Shown here: positions 58,002 through 64,000 of the stretch, piece after piece
Numbering within the stretch: position 1 is the first letter of the stretch
How the letters are laid out: each line of letters begins with the position of its first letter
Assembly: GCA_003116995.1 (NCBI GenBank)
Contig: BDSL01000047.1
Location: 124,001-188,000 of the forward strand
Length of the DNA stretch: 64,000 nucleotides
Source of the DNA: Yamagishiella unicocca
Taxonomy: Eukaryota; Chlorophyta; Chlorophyceae; Chlamydomonadales; Volvocaceae
Direction of reading: 5' to 3'
Made by a program: the position numbers and the translations under genes
The notes under the pieces: model-generated
What the model saw: the letters and a program-made list of their open reading frames with translations, nothing else
Database searches by the model: none
What the model was told of the DNA's origin: nothing

Positions 58002-59838
58002 TATCGTCCAAGACGAGCCGAGCCGGAATTCGTCCAGCAGCATAAGGCCTGCTAAAAGCGATGGCAAGTCACTTTGCCGTTCTCGCGTCTGTTATTGAAG
58101 TACTTACTGTGAAGTTGATATCGAGTTGTTCTCTGCTGAACTTTCAGCAGTGAAGGGTAGCGATATCTTGAATCACTTGAACGCCATTGGAAGAGCTATA
58201 GTAGTAGTGCTTAGAAGGATCCTGGACAATTACACTGGTGGTCCTTCCGGAGGCGGCCTAGGGCCATATTCCACACTCCTTTATAGCGATGCGGCTACTG
58301 GTTCCGGCCACGACGTCCGGCCACGGGAATGGCTCTCTCGATCACTGGCAGACAGAATTCCGTGCGGATTTGGCAGGCGTACAAGCACCCTTCCACGCCC
58401 TGTCGCAGTTAACCGGCCCGTTCTTCAATCCTCTATCGAATTTTCCAAAGCTGAAAAGCACGCTCGATTCCTAGGCTTAGAGGGCATCTATCGTACAGGT
58501 CTAACCGAAATAAGCCCACAGCGCCACAGGGGCGTGCGAGCGAACCGCCGTACGTGGCTCATATCGCCGCTGATGCTCTTGGCTCTGAGCTACGTGGGAA
58601 GTGCATTCGTCACCTGCTATCACTCAACAGGCTGAGCCTCGCAATGAACTCAGATCAACGGGTGCGAGCGCTTGCGGCGCGTCACAGAAGCTCCACACCC
58701 CTACCCCCTGAAATGCGACAACTGCCGGACCACCCCACCATCACGGGGCTCGCATCAGACGCCACAATTCCCCAACCCATCCCCAGAGACCGCATCACAA
58801 ATTACATCAGTCTACGGGCGCCCGAACCCACCCATACCCCAGAGGAGAACGCGAACACCGCCACCTCCGACGGGGAGATCCCGGCGACCCATGCACACAA
58901 CGCAGCAACCGAGCCGGCAGCCATTGAACAGACTAAGACCGACCACACAACAGACGCCGACCAAAGACGAAGCCAACGCAACAAGCAGTCGAGAAGCCAC
59001 CCGCAAAAAAGTCCCAACACGAGCTGTAACACTACTCTTGGTCTGGAACCCACTGTAACCGCTACAACCCACGTAGTTACAACCGTTACAACAGCATACC
59101 TGAAGCGGCAAAACCACAAACCAACAGAAGGGATCCAAGGCACCCACCCGATCGGATAAAACCCCCAGCAAACAGTCGCCGAGACGCACTGCGAAAAACT
59201 CCTCAAGCACTTCAACCGAAAGGAGCTCACGGAGGCAGTCGGCTCAGCGGGCCGACTACTGAACATGCTGACGGGGGATGAGGCGTGGCCTGGGGAAACA
59301 TCAGAAAAACACGGGTTTCAAATCACTCATCAGGCCCTCTTCGGGGAGCAAGAAAGAGTAGCACGGATCATCGCGGAGGTCTGCAAAAGGGTAAAAGCAT
59401 ACCCACCCAACCGCAAAAAGCAACGCACCGCGCACCACAGTCGGCCGACGCACCGCACTTTCTTTGAAGTAGTATGGCAACGCACAGTTGTCACGAAAGG
59501 AGCACTACGGCTGCACGCAGCTCACCAATACCACCCTAGGGAAATACGCGCACACACAGAAACGGATCCAGAGGCGCCGCAGTACCCACATGAAGTCGAA
59601 GTGGCAACCCACTGAAGAAGACAGCGACCGCCTCGCAACGCAAAACGACTGGGACACACTCCTAGCGGAGTTCCAGAGCCGCCGCTCCCAAGGAGCCGAA
59701 CAAGAGATGGAGGAAGTGGGGTCTATGCTCACCGCACGGTTGGGGTGGCGGTTGGGCGGGCGGGGGGGCGCCACTGGCGCTGCGGGATATGACTGTTCGG
59801 GTTGGGACGCACGGCTGTGCAACTGATCGAGATAGCGC
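58002..59838. other. Probable retroelement 5' region, unresolved
   Basis: Plus-strand frames at 58126-58635, 58554-59159 and 59265-59615 have protein-like stretches, for example ILNHLNAIGRAIVVVLRRIL. A Thr/Pro/Asn-rich, His-containing region follows. A helical part comes next (HGFQITHQALFGEQERVARIIAEV). A first-ORF or gag-like origin is plausible because a LINE C-terminus follows at 59839, but I recognise no domain. The 27-bp tag at 59039-59065 interrupts it. Confidence 0.35.
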
Positions 59839-61095
59839 GTGGACGCCCGGCGGGACGCGCATGAGATGTTCGTGCGCGAAGCGCTTGGGGGTACCGGGCC
59901 TGTCCTGCCAGCGGCCTTGAATGCCCTGCAGGAAGTGTTTCGGCGGCTCTGGTCCGGCATGAAGTGGGAGCCTGCCTATAAGGAGGGGTGGTGGCGGTTG
60001 GCTGTGGATGGGATCCCCCTGCTCTTCCAGCCGCCGCCTTTTTTCATTTATCGCCTAGTTGCTTTTTTAGCGCCATACTTGGCTACAGTCAACGTTGCCT
60101 ATTCCTACACCTCAGCCGTTACAACATCAACCTCAGCCGCGCCCGCGCTCCCGCTCTTTGGCGCGCCACTGGACCGTCACCTTCACCGCCCTCGGTTTGT
60201 CGGCCGTGGATTCGCGGATTCTCTTATCAAACACCCTGCTCGGGAACCCTCGTATGCGGACGGTAGCAGCAGCCCCCCCTGTGGATGCGGTGTGCTGGCT
60301 GGAGAGCGTCCAGGGGCGGGTACCCCCTGCACCACTTATGGTTCTGCCCGGTGGCTCAAGCAGTGATTGCCCAACTCGAGACCCAGCTCGGTGCAGGGGT
60401 GACACGGGCGCAAGTTTGGTTGGCGCAAGCACCTGCCGGTGTACAGCCCTGCGTTTGGGATGTAGTAATCCTGGCGGCTATTACTGCCATGCAGGTGGGG
60501 CGCCGGTTTATGGCTGCGGCCTTGAAAAGAGCGGGTGCTGGTGGTCCCCCTCTTACTCCGGGAAGTGGTCTCCTGGATCGTGCCATTCGCCGTGGGGTGG
60601 TGGAGTTTTGGGCCCTTCTGAGGGGCTTTGCTGCGTTGGGGCTTCCCCAGAAAGGCTGGGATGCAGTGGGGCCTCGGCATCCGTTCTTGCGGGTTGTCCC
60701 CAGTCGCCTTGTGTGCGGAGGACCGGCTGAGGTACTGGTGGATCCGTGATCTGTCCGGGTTGTCTTGGGGAGCGGGGTTTCCCGTGCTTCTTACTTTCCG
60801 ATTCTGTATGCGCGTTGAGCCCTGCTTGGGGTCCGTGCTTTTCGGGATGAGAGGCGGCTGGTCCCGATGTGTGCATCGTTGCGGCGCTTCACTGGTTCGT
60901 CGGTTGCTGGGCTGTTAAATTGGTTGGTGGTCGGTTCCTGATAGGGGAGCCTCTAGTGCAAGCTCCCCCTGAGGTACTGGCTGCTGCTCTGTGTGCCTAC
61001 GGCCTGTCGATTTGGTGTTCTGGTGGTTTGCCTTTGTTCCGGTGCACGTCGGTCTCTGTCTCCTCCGTCTTTCTCAGTGTCAGGCGATGTGGCAG
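59839..61095 (+). mobile_element. LINE 3' portion, copy B (with repeat X)
   Basis: The reading frame at 59839-60030 (ALNALQEVFRRLWSGMKWEP) and, after frameshifts, 60285-60749 (LHHLWFCPVAQAVIAQLE, then PCVWDVVILAAITAMQVGRR) resemble the zinc-binding C-terminus of a plant/algal LINE reverse transcriptase: CGCG near 60285 then HHLWFC. Repeat X (60684-61095) follows without a break and is the element's 3' region. The clade differs from the LINEs with the EDEQHVLLECPAY signature. Confidence 0.55.
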
Positions 61096-61104
61096 ATGGT
61101 GTCT

Positions 61105-61245
61105 GGACGTGGTTACAAGGACCCACTGGAAACTTTGTTTCTCGCCCTTTTCCGCATTGTTTTCGGCCAGTTTGTAGAGATCGATCTACGGCACTGCACT
61201 TCCTTGCGTTTGGGACCCACTGTTGCTGCGAAGAGTTTGAAAGGT
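61105..61245 (+). mobile_element. Repeat Y fragment
   Basis: About 140 bases match the start of repeat Y (44445 and 61702 copies), beginning near GTGGTTACAAGGACCCACTG. It is joined to a truncated repeat X at about 61095. Confidence 0.6.
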
Positions 61246-61609
61246 TACAAACCAACTGGAAAGGGGCTCCGTTACTGCGGAAGGGTTACAGGGACCCAAA
61301 GAGGCCCCGGAGGCCTCCGCTCACTCCTTCGTTCCCAGCACTCGGCAGCAGCCGCAGTCCCGCACGCCCTGCCGTCTTGAAAGGTTACGTCATGCGAACG
61401 ACCATGGGACCCGATTTTTGAAAAACTTACTTGCTGTAAAATTGCAAATGACCGTGTGTACACGTAAGGAGCAGCGTACAAAACACGCTATGCTTTACAT
61501 CAGATACCATTCCGTACGGAACAAGTCCAGGCGCCCTTTCAGCGTTCTCCGGGCAGTCTGGGTTGCGGGACTGGTTGAAGTTCGGTGGTCCTAGCGGGGA
61601 GCTGTGTAG
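61246..61609. other. Spacer between repeat copies
   Basis: No gene seen. Contains scattered GGTTACAGGGACCC-like fragments of repeat Y. Confidence 0.35.
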
Positions 61610-62284
61610 CGGTGTCTTGTCATGGTTACAGGGACCCAAAGTCAAATAGTTTCCCCGTCGTTTTCGGGATTGTTTTCGGCCAATCTGACGATTAGGATGC
61701 ACGGTGTCTTGTCATGGTTACAGGGACCCACTGGAAACTTTGTTTCTGTCCCTTTTCCGCATTGCTTTCGGCCAGTTTGTAGAGATCGATCTACGGCACT
61801 GCACTTCCTTGCGTTTGGGACCCACTGTTGCTGCGAAGCACTTGAAATTGGGGCCGCCGTACCGGTCTGAGGTTGAGTTGTCCCTGGGACCCTGTATCAT
61901 GCTTGTTACATGCTGTGTATCGCCTAGCTATTGTTTCGGTCTTTTTTTAGAGCTTCGTCCACGACGGCACTGGTCGTCGGTGCGTTTGGGACCTATTGTG
62001 TCTTGGACGACGCTTTTGTATGGGGGACCTATTGTGGATTGGACGCTCTTGTATCGGTGTTCAGACTCAGTCCTCGGTTGTTCGCTGGCTGTTGCTGTGG
62101 CGGTTGCGGCCAGTCGGTAGGGTAACATCTGTCTCCTGCTTTGCGGTGTCCGGTGTTCGGTGTTCTGAAAAGGTTTACGTTCGGTTATTGTTGGTCTCTA
62201 GCATACGAGCATGTATACCACACATTCTGCTGTTGAAATAATTGATTGGGGGACCCTCGATAATGAAGACCAGTATGGGGTGTT
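61610..62284 (+). mobile_element. Repeat Y, copy C, with a duplicated start
   Basis: A 30-base piece of the Y start (61610-61640) is followed, after about 60 unrelated bases, by a full Y copy (61702-62284) that matches 44445-45037 almost throughout. Confidence 0.6.
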
Positions 62285-62317
62285 CGGGACCCCAGCGGCG
62301 CGCCACAACTCCCACCG

Positions 62318-62640
62318 CGCTTCACTGGTTCGTCGGTTGCTGGTCTGTTAGGTTGGTTGGTGGTCGGTTCCTGATAGGGAAGCCTCTAGTGCAAATTCCC
62401 CCTGGGGTCCTGGCTGCTGCTCTGTGTGCCTACGGCCTGTCGATTGGTGTTCTGGTGGTTTGCCTTTGTTCCGCTGCACGTCGGTCTTTGTCTCCTCCGT
62501 CTTCCTCAGTGTCAGCCGATGTGCCCGATGGTTCTACCTCTTGGTCTGGGACCCACTGCGTGTAACCGTTACAACAACTCCCACCAAGTGCTCTGCCCGA
62601 AGGCTCCACCTTCTGGTCTGGAGTCCCACCGTGACAATTA
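62318..62640 (+). mobile_element. Repeat X 3' part, copy C
   Basis: 62318-62575 matches the last 260 bases of repeat X, including the tag (with a small insertion). A second, diverged copy of the tag region follows at about 62588-62640 (CTGGTCTGGAGTCCCACCGT). Confidence 0.55.
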
Positions 62641-63217
62641 CTACCACCAATCGGCACGTACAAACCGCTTCTTCCATAACCCGACATAGCCAGCTCATCA
62701 CCAACGCGCTGTGCCCGCCGTCGTCAGCACACCCGTCCAGCACTGCTGCGAAGTCCCGCGATTATCCACCGCACGACATATATGAGCGCAGTGCAAGCAT
62801 AAATACACATGATCACCACACTCCCCGCGGCGCGGGGCTCCTGTTGCTTGCAAACCATATTTTGTGGGTTGGGAGCAAGACAATGACCGCTTCGCTGCTT
62901 GGTTCGATGACCGCTTCGCTCGCGTCCCAAGGACGCAGTAAGGGATCCTCCATGACGCGCACATGACTGTAAGCAACGCGGTCCCCCGCGGCACCCAAGG
63001 ACTGCGTTCCCTGCGCAGGCAGAGGCGTTGAAGCGAGGCAGGGGATACAACGGGTGCGGGGAAGACGTCAGACACCAGGCCTGCTGGCACGGTCAGCTGA
63101 CGGAACAAGCGGTCGTCAGATGGCCGTCAGCGGCCGCCAATAGGACTGAGGAGGCTTCAGCAACAGGTCCACGGGGTCAGGCAGTTAAGGCCGGGTAGTA
63201 GTCACTCAGAGAAGAAC
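62641..63217. other. Spacer, 3' side of the Smr gene
   Basis: No recognisable exon. The next downstream exon of the Smr gene, if any, should lie here or beyond, but I could not identify it. Confidence 0.35.
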
Positions 63218-63356
63218 CCTAAAACAGCTGATCGAATAACACCCAAACAGCTGATCAAATAACACTCAGATATTGTAACAGTTACTACTTCTCAGACAGC
63301 TGCTCAAATAACACCCAAACAGCTGCTCGGATAACACGCAAACAGCTGATCAAGTA
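63218..63356. repeat. Degenerate CAGCTGATCAAATAACAC repeats
   Basis: Six or so imperfect copies of an 18-22-base unit next to the exon donor of the Smr gene. A TTGTAACAGTTAC in the middle matches the core of the 27-bp retroelement tag. Confidence 0.7.
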
Positions 63357-63361
63357 CGTAC

Positions 63362-63947
63362 CCTGCGCCAGGGAGATGCGTTGGGGTGGGCAGGAAGTCG
63401 TCTTGATTGCTGCGGGCCTAACTTGGGGTGGGATGTGCACGTAGACGCAACCGTCGTTTGGCTTGCCAACTTCGAACTTCTCGCTGAGTTCCGTCAAGAG
63501 CTGGATGATAGCTGGCTTCAGCTTTGCCTTGCCTCCTGCGCTGTGGAGCCCCTTGCCGACGACGATGGCCACCCGAGTGCCCTCGGGGTGCGCTGCGCGT
63601 GCGGCGAGGAGCGTGTTCTGCACCAGCCGCTTCGCCTCGGCTACGCGCTGGCCGTGTAAATCGAGGAATGTGAGCTGCCCTTCTTTATTGCGAAGGCAAA
63701 AGTAGGCATCGCTGGCCATTTCGTGAAACCGATCGGCGTCCATTTCCAACTGGTTGGCCATGGCCTCCGCAATCGCAATCGTATGTGCAGTGCTTCCCTC
63801 GCACAGAGCACCTTGAACTTCTCGTCGTAGTTCAATATATCTAATTGCACATTGTCTCAAACGTCCCGCCGCGGCTAGTAGATCAGGACGGGCCAGCTCC
63901 AGTAGCCTAATTATGCCGCCCCTAGAGTCCAAGTCTGATCGCATCAA
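63362..63947 (-). CDS. DUF1771-Smr domain protein, partial
   Basis: A minus-strand exon ends at a GTACGT donor just left of 63362. It encodes FLDLHGQRVAEAKRLVQ, VVGKGLHSAGGKAKLKPAI and PNDGCVYVHIPP, the three signature blocks of the Smr domain (LDLHG and GKGxHS). Before it, AIAEAMANQLEMDADRFHEMASDAYF resembles the DUF1771 helix region. DUF1771-Smr proteins are linked to nuclease or RNA-handling roles. The exon start is unsure: the frame is open to an ATG at 63947, but a better DUF1771 start (ILNYDEKFKVLCAREA) lies in another frame after an AG at 63841-63842, and would need a frameshift near 63795. The 5' part is probably outside the window. The 3' exons were not found. Confidence 0.7.
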
Positions 63948-64000
63948 GATATCGACGCAATTTGATGACGTTGTATGTATAGGCGTTTCAAAGGCGCCAG

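Overview
This is nuclear DNA of a green alga, most likely a volvocine or Chlamydomonas-type chlorophyte. The reasons are GC-rich genes with many short introns, almost all GT-AG; protein-coding Gln/Ala/Gly/His repeats; plant-type domain proteins (a BAT2-N/MOS1-like protein, a DDT-WHIM protein, a VDAC porin); a likely TGTAA polyadenylation signal; and a short interstitial run of TTTTAGGG, the telomere repeat of this algal order. There are no operons. I saw no tRNA, rRNA or CRISPR array. Gene models were built by hand from reading frame, splice sites and intron phase. In the complete models every intron phase is consistent.

Layout. 1.7-7.1 kb (minus): five-exon coiled-coil protein of 873 aa with a coding 15-bp VNTR and an intronic minisatellite. 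9.0-15.3 kb (minus): eleven-exon, 1697-aa BAT2-N/MOS1-like protein. 17.5-27.0 kb (plus): twelve-exon, 1644-aa DDT/WHIM chromatin protein. These last two are head-to-head across about 2.2 kb. 29.0-31.3 kb (plus): five-exon mitochondrial VDAC. 31.5-38.9 kb: graveyard of LINE and DIRS-like relics. 39.0-43.4 kb (plus): twelve-exon secreted beta-propeller of a type I associate with bacteria. 43.9-46.1 kb: a 5'-truncated retroelement beside a fragment of a coiled-coil gene. 47.0-50.5 kb (minus): the C-terminal half of an alpha/beta (epoxide-hydrolase-like) hydrolase, with telomere-like DNA at a duplicated splice acceptor. 50.5-53.5 kb: repeat-rich DNA with a large inverted duplication. 53.6-55.0 kb (minus): small secreted Cys-containing protein. 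56.4-62.6 kb: LINE 3' ends, a terminal-inverted-repeat element and mosaic repeats. 63.4 kb to the edge (minus): DUF1771-Smr protein, partial.

The conserved genes are housekeeping or regulatory: chromatin (DDT/WHIM), gene expression (BAT2-N), mitochondrial outer membrane (VDAC) and nucleic-acid processing (Smr). Most of the sequence between 31 and 63 kb is transposon debris around a few lineage-specific genes. The least expected items are the secreted propeller with a GC-AG intron, the telomere insertion at a duplicated splice acceptor, and a 27-bp tag marking independent retroelement 3' ends.
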